A stretch of DNA of 64,000 nt, from the NCBI GenBank assembly GCA_040756415.1, contig JBFLYZ010000012.1, positions 9,217 through 73,216 on the forward strand. Direction: 5' to 3'. The position numbers and the translations under genes are program-made. This document shows, piece after piece, positions 1 through 7,675 of this stretch. This stretch comes from JBFLYZ01 sp040756415. Lineage in GTDB: Bacteria; Bacteroidota; Bacteroidia; JADZBD01. The notes below the pieces were generated by a model that was given only the letters and a program-made list of their open reading frames with translations, was not told the origin of the DNA and ran no database searches. Within the stretch, counting starts at the first letter, position 1, and each line of letters begins with the position of its first letter.

Positions 1-788
1 ATCACCTTGTTGCCCACATCGCTGATCCTGATCCTGGTCTCTCCGCCCTTCCTGCCGTAACGCACCGAATTCACCACCAGGTTGACCAAGGCCTGGCGGA
101 TGCGGAACTTATCGCCCACCGCGAACACGGGCTCCGCGGGAGGATTGGAAAGCAGCAGCGTGATGCCGTGCTCACGGGCGCGCAGCTCCTGGGCATCGAG
201 CACGTCCCTGACAAGAGCCAGTATATCGAAACGCTCCTCGTCCAGCTCCAGCTCGCCTTTTTCAAGCTGCGTGATCGTCTGCAGGTCCTCTACAATGGCG
301 ATCATGCGGTCGATGCTCTTGACCGCTTTTTTCAGGTAGTCTATGTTAATATTCTTGTCATCGATCCCGCCATCCAGCAAGGTATGGATATACCCCTGTA
401 TGTTGAAGATGGGGGTTTTCAGCTCATGTGAAACGTTACCAAGGAATTCCTTCCGGTAGGATTCCAGCCTGTCCAGCCGCTCCAGCTCGGCCCTGCGCTC
501 CTGTATCCAACTGTTCACCTCGTTTTCCAGCTCTTTCAGCGCATCGCCCCCCGTGCCCGAGCGGGTGGTGCGCTGGGATCGGATGCGCGATGATAAGGAC
601 CTTAGCTTTTCTCCCACCAGCTTTTTGCCGACCAGGCCGTTCACCGCCAGCGAAACGCCAAAGGTGATCAGCGCCAGCACGAGCAGGGCCTGCCATTCGG
701 CCCGCCCCGCAGTTGCGTATTCGACAAAGGCCAGCACGCCAGCCAGCAGCAAAGCGATAAGGGCAGCGGAGATGATGACGTGCCGCAT
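1..788 (-). CDS. Sensor histidine kinase, PhoR-like, C-terminus cut by the window edge
   Basis: Membrane histidine kinase that should phosphorylate the response regulator encoded just upstream in the same transcript. Read from the ATG at 788, the minus strand gives two hydrophobic segments (about residues 4-22 and 33-51) joined by a short loop, a helical linker (about 84-115), the HisKA H-box NVSHELKTP with phosphoacceptor His121, and an N-box (QALVNLVVNS) near residue 240. The G boxes of the ATPase domain lie beyond base 1. The ATG shares its A with the regulator's TGA (TGATG), so translation is probably coupled. No PAS or large sensor domain is visible, so the signal is probably membrane-proximal or relayed by a partner. 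The PhoR-like role is inferred from the phosphate genes and PHO-box-like sites alongside. Confidence 0.9.
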   Translation of the reverse strand, partial: MRHVIISAALIALLLAGVLAFVEYATAGRAEWQALLVLALITFGVSLAVNGLVGKKLVGEKLRSLSSRIRSQRTTRSGTGGDALKELENEVNSWIQERRAELERLDRLESYRKEFLGNVSHELKTPIFNIQGYIHTLLDGGIDDKNINIDYLKKAVKSIDRMIAIVEDLQTITQLEKGELELDEERFDILALVRDVLDAQELRAREHGITLLLSNPPAEPVFAVGDKFRIRQALVNLVVNSVRYGRKGGETRIRISDVGNKV

Positions 789-1456
789 CAGAACTCGAAT
801 TTATAACCTACTCCTTTTACGGTATTAATATAATCCTCACCCAGCTTTTCGCGCAGCTTCCGTATATGCACATCGATGGTCCGGTCGCCCACGATCACAT
901 CCCCGCCCCATATGCGGCTGAGTATCTCCTCGCGGGTGAACACCTTGCCGGGCTTGGAGGCCAGCAGGGCCAGCAGCTCGAACTCCTTCTTCGGCAGGCT
1001 AAGCTCCTGGTCGCCTTTCCGCACAAGGTATTTTTCACGATCGATAAGCATACCCCCGATCTCGAGCACGCCCGGCTCGCTTTTTTCCCCGGTGCGTCTC
1101 AGTAATGCCTTCACGCGGCTCATCAGCACTTTCGGTTTGATCGGTTTCTGTATGTAATCATCCGCGCCCGCATCAAAGCCGGCTATCTGCGCGTAATCCT
1201 CGTTGCGGGCCGTCAGAAAGGCGATCAGCGTATTTTTCAGCTTGGGGTTCCTGCGTATCTCCGCGCAGGTCTCCATACCGTCCATCTCGGGCATCATCAC
1301 ATCCAGGATGATGAGGTCAGGCTGCTCCTTTTCCGCTATCTCAATGCCCTTTCTGCCATTCTCAGCGGTAAAGACCCTGTATTTTTCTTTTTTAAGATTG
1401 TAGGAAAGTATTTCCAGGATGTCGGGCTCATCGTCAACCAATAGGATCTTTTGCAT
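788..1456 (-). CDS. OmpR/PhoB-family response regulator
   Basis: DNA-binding two-component regulator of 222 residues, the family's usual length. The receiver domain (about 1-118) has the acidic pair Asp8-Asp9, phosphoacceptor Asp52 in LIILDVMMPEMDG, Thr82 and Lys104 (QKPI). A winged-helix effector domain (about 125-222) ends in TIDVHIRKLREKL and GVGYKFEF. It is followed by the kinase through a TGATG overlap. Upstream are a near-consensus -7 element (TACTTTCG, 1473-1480) and, 20 bp further, an 11-bp-periodic direct repeat that resembles a PHO box. Together with the PiT and DUF47 genes upstream on the same strand this suggests a PhoB-type regulator that also controls its own gene. The family call is certain; the phosphate role is inferred. 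Confidence 0.93.
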   Translation of the reverse strand: MQKILLVDDEPDILEILSYNLKKEKYRVFTAENGRKGIEIAEKEQPDLIILDVMMPEMDGMETCAEIRRNPKLKNTLIAFLTARNEDYAQIAGFDAGADDYIQKPIKPKVLMSRVKALLRRTGEKSEPGVLEIGGMLIDREKYLVRKGDQELSLPKKEFELLALLASKPGKVFTREEILSRIWGGDVIVGDRTIDVHIRKLREKLGEDYINTVKGVGYKFEF

Positions 1457-1500
1457 CTGGAACTATTTACCGCGAAAGTAAATAATATGCACTAACCCGC

Positions 1501-1518
1501 TGTTAAGACAATGTAAAG
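1501..1518 (-). promoter_or_regulatory. PHO-box-like direct repeat before the response regulator gene
   Basis: The minus strand reads CTTTACATTGTCTTAACA: two 7-bp half-sites (CTTTACA and CTTAACA) 11 bp apart, start to start. It ends 20 bp before the -7-like element at 1473-1480. It matches the site at 3539-3556 at 15 of 18 positions. PhoB boxes of E. coli (two 7-bp repeats with a 4-bp spacer) and PhoP boxes of Bacillus (TTAACA-like repeats every 11 bp) have this architecture. Binding by the regulator is inferred. Confidence 0.6.
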
Positions 1519-1526
1519 AAATACGC

Positions 1527-2831
1527 TCAGCCCCCGATAATGAAGGAAAGCAGGTAAAAGGCAAGGGCCGCGATGATGCCCGACACCGGTATGGTCAGGA
1601 TCCAGGCCCAGAGCAGGTTGATGGTCACGCCCCAGCGCACCGCGGATATTCTTTTAGTGATGCCTACGCCCACAATGGAACCGGTAATGGTGTGCGTGGT
1701 GCTGACCGGTATGCCGAAGAACTGGGTCATGTAGAGCGTGGCCGCTCCGGCTGTTTCGGCCGCCACCCCCTCGAGCGGTGAAACCTTGGTGATGCGGGTT
1801 CCCATGGTCTTGATGATCCTCCATCCACCGCTCAGCGTGCCCAGGCCGATGGCGATGAAACAGGCGTACTGCACCCAAACCGGTATATCAGAAATATCTT
1901 TTTTAGGCTTCAGCCCAGCGACCGAGACGTATGCTGACCGGGGAGCACCGTAGTATTCTTTATTGTCCTTTTGAATGCCCTTCACCAGGTCGGTGCCTTT
2001 CACCGCGATCCAGGTTTTGCTGTTGGATTTGCCCTTCTTTTTGAAATTACTTTTTTCGGCAATGAACATGGCCTGGCCGCTGACCGTATCTATGATCAGC
2101 CTGGCCGAATCGAGGGCGTAATAGGCCGTATCGATCTTGTACACGGTCTTTACATGCGTCCAGTGGTGCTTCTCCACCTCTTCTTTCGAAGCGCTGGCGT
2201 TGTACACGATCAATGCGGCAGCGATGATGCCCATTACTTTCTGGGCATCGTTGGCGCCATGGCCCAGGCTGAATGCAGCCGATGATACCAGTTGCAGGCG
2301 CTTGAACCAGTTATTGGCCTTGCTGGGGTTGGTCCTGCGGCATATGTTCAGGATAATAACGGTCAGAATATACGCGAGCATCATCCCGATAAGGGGAGCC
2401 AGGAAGATGAACCCGAGCGTAAGGTAGATCTTGCCCACATCGGCCAGCACACCGAATCCCGCTTTGGCCACTGCCGCCCCGGCAAAGCCGCCCAGCAGGG
2501 TATGCGATGAGCTGCTGGGAATGCCGTACCACCAGGTGAGCAGGTTCCAGAAGATGGCGGCCAGCAGGCCGGCAAGGATCACCGTCATGGTAATGGCCTC
2601 GGTCTTTACGATCTTGGAAACGGTATCGGCCACCTTAAACTCGAAACCCAGGATGCCGTGCTGGCAGAGGAAAAGCACGATGGCGTTGAAGAAGGCCGCC
2701 CAGGCTACAGCCTGGAAAGGGGTGAGCACCTTGGTCGAGACCACGGTGGCAATGGAGTTGGCCGCATCGTGAAAGCCGTTGATGTAATCGAAGATCAGCG
2801 CGATGATGATAACTATAATGAGCAGGGTCAT
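1527..2831 (-). CDS. Inorganic phosphate transporter, PiT family
   Basis: Low-affinity, cation-coupled phosphate permease of the inner membrane, 434 residues. Both inverted PiT signature repeats are present: GFHDAANSIATVV (19-31) with GIPSSSSHTLLGG (103-115), and GANDAQKVMG (192-201) with GIPVSTTHTITGSIVG (373-388). About ten hydrophobic helices flank them. Residues about 212-316 form an unusually long hydrophilic insert, rich in Lys and aromatic residues, between the helix after GANDAQ and the second half. The gene starts 18 bp after the DUF47 gene, and that PhoU-like partner is usual for this transporter type. Both genes probably share the promoter and PHO-box-like site upstream of 3491. 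Confidence 0.95.
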   Translation of the reverse strand: MTLLIIVIIIALIFDYINGFHDAANSIATVVSTKVLTPFQAVAWAAFFNAIVLFLCQHGILGFEFKVADTVSKIVKTEAITMTVILAGLLAAIFWNLLTWWYGIPSSSSHTLLGGFAGAAVAKAGFGVLADVGKIYLTLGFIFLAPLIGMMLAYILTVIILNICRRTNPSKANNWFKRLQLVSSAAFSLGHGANDAQKVMGIIAAALIVYNASASKEEVEKHHWTHVKTVYKIDTAYYALDSARLIIDTVSGQAMFIAEKSNFKKKGKSNSKTWIAVKGTDLVKGIQKDNKEYYGAPRSAYVSVAGLKPKKDISDIPVWVQYACFIAIGLGTLSGGWRIIKTMGTRITKVSPLEGVAAETAGAATLYMTQFFGIPVSTTHTITGSIVGVGITKRISAVRWGVTINLLWAWILTIPVSGIIAALAFYLLSFIIGG

Positions 2832-2849
2832 ATATCTGCGTGCTTCCCT

Positions 2850-3491
2850 TTATGAATACTTGATCACGATACTGGATATGGCATTGGCCGCGTCTTCGCA
2901 TTTATCGGTAGCGGTCTCCAGGGCCGAGAGGATCTCTTTGGTCTTGATGATCTTGACGGCATCCTTCTCTTCTTCGAAGAGCTTGGCTATGGTCATATCG
3001 AAGATATCATCGGCATGGTTCTCTATGCTGTTGATCTTGACGCAGGCCTCTTTGATGCGGCCTGACTTTTTAATGTCCTTCAGCCCCAGCACGGCATGGT
3101 GCAACTCCTCAGCGCCCTGCTGGATGAGCTCGGCCAGCTTGGTCATGGCGGGGGTCACCTCGGTGATCTTGTACAGCTCCATCCGCTTGGCCGAGCCGTG
3201 AATGAAATCCACGATATCATCGAGCGAGGATACCAGGCTGTGGATGTCTTCGCGGTCGAAAGGGGTAATGAAGTTGGAGCTGAGCTCGTTGAATATCTCA
3301 TGGGTAACCCCGTCACCCACGTGCTCGAGCCGCTCGATCTCCTTGATAAGCTCCTTTCGCTTTTCCGGGGAGGAGGAGTTAACCATTTCCACCAGCACTT
3401 TGGAGATATTGCGGAGGTTCTCGGAGGCCCGCTCGAAAAGCGGGAAGAACTTGCGATCCTGCGGGACGAACATTTCTAAGATTCCGGCCAT
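2850..3491 (-). CDS. DUF47 family protein (PhoU-like phosphate transport accessory protein)
   Basis: Cytoplasmic all-helical protein of 213 residues, related to PhoU and commonly encoded next to PiT transporters, whose activity it is thought to modulate. The sequence is almost entirely amphipathic helix, with the family features HVGDGVTHEIFNELSSNFITPFDREDI and an LVSSLDDIVDFI segment in the middle. It is first in a unit with the PiT gene (18-bp gap). The upstream region, shared with the divergent lpxK gene, holds a PHO-box-like repeat (3539-3556) and a -7-like TATTTTGG (3518-3525) 13 bp downstream of it, one mismatch from the consensus. Phosphate control is inferred from these sites. Confidence 0.92.
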   Translation of the reverse strand: MAGILEMFVPQDRKFFPLFERASENLRNISKVLVEMVNSSSPEKRKELIKEIERLEHVGDGVTHEIFNELSSNFITPFDREDIHSLVSSLDDIVDFIHGSAKRMELYKITEVTPAMTKLAELIQQGAEELHHAVLGLKDIKKSGRIKEACVKINSIENHADDIFDMTIAKLFEEEKDAVKIIKTKEILSALETATDKCEDAANAISSIVIKYS

Positions 3492-3538
3492 GATGTTTTT
3501 TATTTGTTCTCAAAGCTCCAAAATACGGGCAAGAACCA

Positions 3539-3556
3539 TGTTAAGCTAATGTTAAG
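3539..3556 (-). promoter_or_regulatory. PHO-box-like direct repeat before the DUF47-PiT unit
   Basis: The minus strand reads CTTAACATTAGCTTAACA: two perfect CTTAACA repeats separated by 4 bp (11-bp period). It lies 47 bp upstream of the DUF47 start and 13 bp before the -7-like TATTTTGG at 3518-3525. It matches the site before the response regulator at 15 of 18 positions, which is the main reason to treat it as an operator. Confidence 0.62.
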
Positions 3557-3606
3557 AATTTGTGGCGAAAGCCCCGTATCGCGGGTCGCGTCAGGCTTTC
3601 TTTTTC

Positions 3607-3614
3607 TATTTTTG
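3607..3614 (+). promoter_or_regulatory. -7 promoter element (TATTTTTG) of lpxK
   Basis: Perfect TAnnTTTG, the Bacteroidota primary-sigma -7 element. The G is only 3 nt before the GTG at 3618 and 9 nt before the TTG at 3624, so the lpxK transcript would have little or no leader. No clear -33 element was assigned. Confidence 0.55.
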
Positions 3615-3617
3615 GAC

Positions 3618-4703
3618 GTGGCTTTGCTCCGCATACTGCTGTTCATCCCTGCCCTGCTCTTTGGTTTCGGGACCTGGGTGCGCAATAAGTTCTACGACTG
3701 GCGCCTGCTCCCTTCCCGCGAGTTCGATTTCCCCGTTATCGGCATCGGCAACCTGACCATGGGCGGCAGCGGCAAGACCCCGCATACCGAGTACCTGGTG
3801 CGTATGCTCCGCGAGAGGTACAAGGTAGCTACCCTGAGCAGGGGCTACGGGCGGGGCACCAGCGGTTTCCGCCTGGCCGGGCCCGCGTCCACCTCGTACG
3901 ATATAGGTGACGAGCCCAAGCAATACAGGAAGAAATTCCCGGATATCACCGTTGCCGTAGACGAGAGCCGCGCGCATGGCATAAAAAAGATACGCCAGGA
4001 ATACCCGGATACCGACATCGTGCTGCTCGATGATGCCTTTCAGCACCGCGCGGTAAAACCCGGGCTGAACATACTGCTGACCGATTACGGAAAGCCTTTT
4101 TATGAAGACCGCATTTTCCCGCTGGGGAGGTTACGCGAATCGAAACGAGGCATGACGCGGGCGGATATCATCATCGTGACCAAAACGCCCGACAATTTCA
4201 CCAGCCTGGAGCGCAGGCTGATCACCAAGAACATCAAAGCCCTGCCCCACCAGCACCTGTACTTCTCGTATATACGGTATGGCGAGCCGGCCCATTTCAC
4301 GGGAAAGAAAGATGCGCCCAGGATCACCATGGATGTTCTCTCGTCCGGTTACAGCGCGGTGCTTCTCACGGGCATAGCCAACCCGGTGCCGCTGGAAAGA
4401 TACCTGCAGAAGCATGTACGCCAGATCGTGCCGCTTGCCTTCCGCGACCACCATGAATACGCGCTGGTGGATATGTACCGGCTGAAAGACGCCTTTGAAA
4501 AACTGAGCGGCCCCAACAAGGTCATTATCACTACCGAGAAAGACGCCATGCGCCTGGAGAAGCCCGGCATGCTGGAGCTGATCGGGGAGCTTCCCATCTA
4601 TTACATCCCCATCGAGATCGCCTTCCGCGATTCGGACGAGGAGGAGCTTCGCAGGCAGATCAACGATTTTTTACGTTCCAAGATCACCATAAAGAAAAAC
4701 TAA
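3618..4703 (+). CDS. lpxK: Tetraacyldisaccharide 4'-kinase LpxK
   Basis: Phosphorylates the 4' position of the lipid A disaccharide at the inner face of the inner membrane, the sixth step of the Raetz pathway. An N-terminal hydrophobic anchor (LLRILLFIPALLFGF) is followed by the P-loop MGGSGKTP (residues about 48-55) and the conserved TLSRGYGRGTSGF and VLLDDAFQHR segments. The open frame runs back to 3504, but the anchor begins at 3618-3624, where GTG (3618) or TTG (3624) follow a perfect -7 element; either gives about 360 residues, normal for LpxK, whereas a start at 3504 would put 38 unrelated residues in front. The stop is followed after one base by the next gene's ATG. Confidence 0.93.
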   Translation: MALLRILLFIPALLFGFGTWVRNKFYDWRLLPSREFDFPVIGIGNLTMGGSGKTPHTEYLVRMLRERYKVATLSRGYGRGTSGFRLAGPASTSYDIGDEPKQYRKKFPDITVAVDESRAHGIKKIRQEYPDTDIVLLDDAFQHRAVKPGLNILLTDYGKPFYEDRIFPLGRLRESKRGMTRADIIIVTKTPDNFTSLERRLITKNIKALPHQHLYFSYIRYGEPAHFTGKKDAPRITMDVLSSGYSAVLLTGIANPVPLERYLQKHVRQIVPLAFRDHHEYALVDMYRLKDAFEKLSGPNKVIITTEKDAMRLEKPGMLELIGELPIYYIPIEIAFRDSDEEELRRQINDFLRSKITIKKN

Positions 4704-4704
4704 T

Positions 4705-5514
4705 ATGCCCGAACAGATCAGACAAACCGCAGACCATATCCGAAAGATCGTTTCATTCGAACCCGAAGCGGGCATCGTGCTCGGCACCGGCCTGGGCGGC
4801 CTGGTCAAAGAGATCGATGTGAAACACGTGCTCCCGTATGAGAGCATACCCAATTTTTCTATGTCGACCGTTGAAGGCCATAAGGGCCGCCTGATCTTCG
4901 GCCTGCTGGGAGGCAAAAAGGTGGTGGCCATGCAGGGCCGGTTCCATTATTACGAGGGTCACAGCATGGAGCAGGTGGTGTTTCCCGTGCGCGTGATGAA
5001 GTACCTGGGCATAAAAACCCTTTTCCTGTGCAATGCCAGCGGTGGCGTGAACCCCGGGTTCGAGATAGGCGACCTGATGATCATCACTGACCACATCAAC
5101 CTGATGCCTAACCCGCTGATCGGTAAGAACCACGATGAGCTGGGCGTACGCTTCCCCGACATGAGCGAGGCCTATAGCAAGGCACTGATCGAAAAAGCCA
5201 AAGCCATCGCGAAAAAGAACAATATCCCCGTGCAGGAAGGCGTATATGTTGGCCTGACCGGGCCTACGCTGGAAACCCCGGCCGAGTATATTTATATAAA
5301 GAATATAGGCGGTGACACCGTAGGCATGAGCACGGTGCCCGAGGTGATAGCAGCCCGCCACATGGGCCTGCCCTGTTTTGCCATTTCCATCATCACCGAC
5401 CTGGGCGTGCCGGGCAGGATCGTGAAGGTGACGCACCAGGATGTTCAGGCTATCGCAGAGAAGGCCGAACCCAAAATGACGCTGATCATGAAGGAAATGG
5501 TCCGCCAACTCTGA
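4705..5514 (+). CDS. punA: Purine nucleoside phosphorylase (trimeric, PNP/MTAP family)
   Basis: Phosphorolytic cleavage of purine nucleosides to base and (deoxy)ribose 1-phosphate in purine salvage. At 269 residues it has the size of trimeric class II enzymes. Visible family motifs: GIVLGTGLGG near the N-terminus, the phosphate-binding stretch around MQGRFHYYEGHSM, CNASGGVNP, and the base-recognition region TGPTLETPAEY followed by VGMSTVPEVIAARH. The ATG comes one base after the lpxK TAA, so the two genes are cotranscribed and probably coupled, although their functions are unrelated. Confidence 0.95.
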   Translation: MPEQIRQTADHIRKIVSFEPEAGIVLGTGLGGLVKEIDVKHVLPYESIPNFSMSTVEGHKGRLIFGLLGGKKVVAMQGRFHYYEGHSMEQVVFPVRVMKYLGIKTLFLCNASGGVNPGFEIGDLMIITDHINLMPNPLIGKNHDELGVRFPDMSEAYSKALIEKAKAIAKKNNIPVQEGVYVGLTGPTLETPAEYIYIKNIGGDTVGMSTVPEVIAARHMGLPCFAISIITDLGVPGRIVKVTHQDVQAIAEKAEPKMTLIMKEMVRQL

Positions 5515-5558
5515 CGCGGGGCATCTTTTCCCGTTTAGGCGATGTAAGGACATTTTTT

Positions 5559-5566
5559 TACCTTTG
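5559..5566 (+). promoter_or_regulatory. -7 promoter element (TACCTTTG)
   Basis: Perfect TAnnTTTG in the gap after the nucleoside phosphorylase gene. It leaves 37 nt before the ATG at 5604, a conventional short leader without a Shine-Dalgarno sequence. Confidence 0.6.
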
Positions 5567-5603
5567 AATATCCCCACGAAAAGTCATCAAACCCGCTCCC
5601 TTT

Positions 5604-7022
5604 ATGAAAAAAGCACTTACCCTTTTTACGGCCTTATATTCGCTTACCGCCTTTGCGCAATACCCCACGCAGAATGTGACCCTGCTATCGACCTGGGACA
5701 GCACGCAGATCCCCTCCGAGAGCTTTTACGGCATACGCTATAACGGCATCTGGGGATGGGCGGATCCGCAGGATAACCGCGAATATGCCATTATCGGCTC
5801 CACCGAAGGGACCCACATCATCGATGTCACCAACCCTTCCAGCCCCGTGCAGCGCGATTTTGTTCCGGGCCGCAGAAACCAGTGCATCTGGCGCGAATAC
5901 AAGACCTATCAGAACTACCTCTATGCCGTGAGCGATGACTCGCCTCCCAACAGCCTGCAGATCATTAACCTGAGCTACCTCCCCGATTCGGTAAGCGTGG
6001 TGCACGATAATAATACGATACTGGAACGCTCGCATACCATTTTCGTTGACGGCAACAAGCTGCACTGCGGCATACCGCGCGGGGGCGTGATCGGGGGCAC
6101 CGGCAAGATGGCCGTGTTCGATCTCACCAATCCCACCGCACCGACCCTGCTCCGGAAAGTGGAAACGGATTATCCCGGTTCCGATTACGTGCACGATATG
6201 TACGTGCGCAACGATACCGTTTATGCATCGAGCAGCTATGCGGGCCTGTTCATTTATAAATACAACGCCACCGGCAATACCTATAACCTGCTTGCCTCGC
6301 TGACCACTTACCTCGACCAGGGCTATAACCACAGCAGCGCCCTGACCGCTGACGGGAATACGCTTATTTTCTGCGATGAGGTGCCGGTTAACATGTCGGT
6401 GAAAGCGCTGGATGTATCCAATTTCGGCAACCTTACGGTGGCTGATTATTTTAAGTCGACTGCCGGCACGATCGCCACACCGCATAATCCGTTCATACGT
6501 GCAGGCGACAATACACGCGTGGTCATCGCCTATTACCAGGACGGAGTGCAGATATTCGACATCAGCAACCCTTCGAACGTGGTGCGCACCGGCTTTATCG
6601 ATACCAACCCCACCGATTGCCCCTCCTGCCCCAATCCCAGCTACAGCGGGTGCTGGGGCGCTTATGTGGACCTGCCCAGCGGCATCATCATCGCATCGGA
6701 TATGCAGAACGGGCTGTTCGTGATCGATGCCAGCGGGGCGCTGGTGAGCGGTGGCAATAACATAGCCGGTACGGGAAATTCAGTGAACATTTTCCCTAAC
6801 CCGTCAAGCGGAAGCTTTCAGGTCACGGTCGACCTCCGGTCAGAAGACGAGCTTGCTTACGAAATACACGACATCAGCGGACGCCTGGTGGCTTCCCAAA
6901 AGCAGTTCTTCGCACAGGGAAAAACGAACTTTCAGGTGGAGGCCGGGCTGGAGGCCGGAGTGTATTTCCTGACCATCAGCGGAAGCAGCTTCACCTATAC
7001 GGAAAAGCTGGTCCGCCAATAA
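5604..7022 (+). CDS. Secreted choice-of-anchor B (LVIVD-type beta-propeller) protein with T9SS type A C-terminal domain
   Basis: Exported protein of 472 residues. A signal peptide (MKKALTLFTALYSLTAFAQ) precedes a propeller built of LVIVD-like repeats: GTHIIDVTNPSSPV, LQIINLSYLPDSV, MAVFDLTNPTAPTL, GVQIFDISNPSNVV. The last 75 or so residues form a T9SS type A sorting domain, starting at NIFPNPSSGSF and ending GVYFLTISGSSFTYTEKLVRQ. It should cross the outer membrane by the T9SS and be released or anchored at the surface. Ligand and role are unknown. The TAA is directly followed by the ATG of the amidotransferase gene, so the two share an mRNA. Confidence 0.88.
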   Translation: MKKALTLFTALYSLTAFAQYPTQNVTLLSTWDSTQIPSESFYGIRYNGIWGWADPQDNREYAIIGSTEGTHIIDVTNPSSPVQRDFVPGRRNQCIWREYKTYQNYLYAVSDDSPPNSLQIINLSYLPDSVSVVHDNNTILERSHTIFVDGNKLHCGIPRGGVIGGTGKMAVFDLTNPTAPTLLRKVETDYPGSDYVHDMYVRNDTVYASSSYAGLFIYKYNATGNTYNLLASLTTYLDQGYNHSSALTADGNTLIFCDEVPVNMSVKALDVSNFGNLTVADYFKSTAGTIATPHNPFIRAGDNTRVVIAYYQDGVQIFDISNPSNVVRTGFIDTNPTDCPSCPNPSYSGCWGAYVDLPSGIIIASDMQNGLFVIDASGALVSGGNNIAGTGNSVNIFPNPSSGSFQVTVDLRSEDELAYEIHDISGRLVASQKQFFAQGKTNFQVEAGLEAGVYFLTISGSSFTYTEKLVRQ

Positions 7023-7580
7023 ATGTTCCTGCTGGTCGACTTCGGCAGCAGCAAGGCACCGCAGATCGCGGAAACGCTCCGCTCGCTGGGTTACGGCTGC
7101 GACACTATCAAGCACGAGGACTTCCGTTATCCTCTTCAGAAGAATTATGCTGGCATTATTTTCAGCGGCTCGCCCGTGATGCTCACAGAAGCTCCGCATC
7201 TGCCTTTTCATGAAAAATATGCCCCGATCGTGCGCGAAGAGACGCCTATCCTGGGTATCTGCTTCGGCCACCAGGTGCTGGGCATCCTGCATGGCGCGGA
7301 GATCTACCGCGATGAGCATATTAAGCGGGATGAGGAGATCGAGCTGCTGGCAGACGACCCGCTTTTCAGGGGCCTGAAGAAAAGGACCGTCATGTCGCAA
7401 AGCCATACCGAGGGCATCACCCTGCCGCGGGGCTTTATTCACCTGGCCTTTTCTCTTACCTACCCGGTGCAGGCCATGAAGCATCCTGGAAAAATGATCT
7501 ACGGGGTTCAGTTCCATCCCGAGGTGAGCGGTGAGAACGGCAGGATATTGCTGGACAACTTCTGCCGGCTCTGTGGCTGA
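7023..7580 (+). CDS. Stand-alone class I glutamine amidotransferase (GuaA N-domain-like)
   Basis: Cytoplasmic glutaminase-type domain of 185 residues, resembling the amidotransferase half of GMP synthetase without the ATP-pyrophosphatase half. The catalytic triad is visible: Cys80 in GICFGHQVLG, and His165 and Glu167 in FHPEVSG. The oxyanion region is FSGSPVML. No synthetase partner is adjacent, so its acceptor substrate is unknown; archaeal two-subunit GMP synthetases and gamma-glutamyl hydrolase-like enzymes are the nearest models. The ATG follows the TAA of the preceding surface-protein gene with no gap. Confidence 0.85.
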   Translation: MFLLVDFGSSKAPQIAETLRSLGYGCDTIKHEDFRYPLQKNYAGIIFSGSPVMLTEAPHLPFHEKYAPIVREETPILGICFGHQVLGILHGAEIYRDEHIKRDEEIELLADDPLFRGLKKRTVMSQSHTEGITLPRGFIHLAFSLTYPVQAMKHPGKMIYGVQFHPEVSGENGRILLDNFCRLCG

Positions 7581-7675
7581 CGGTTTTCCACATTCTCTTG
7601 TCAGCGAATAGAAACCCCGCTCCGCTTTTCCTTTTTTAACATTCGTACATTCGTGGTGATCCGCTCATCCGAACC

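Noticed and set aside
3504..3617. An lpxK start at 3504
   Set aside because: The 38 extra residues are unlike LpxK N-termini and overlap the control region shared with DUF47; the family anchor starts at 3618-3624, after a -7 element.
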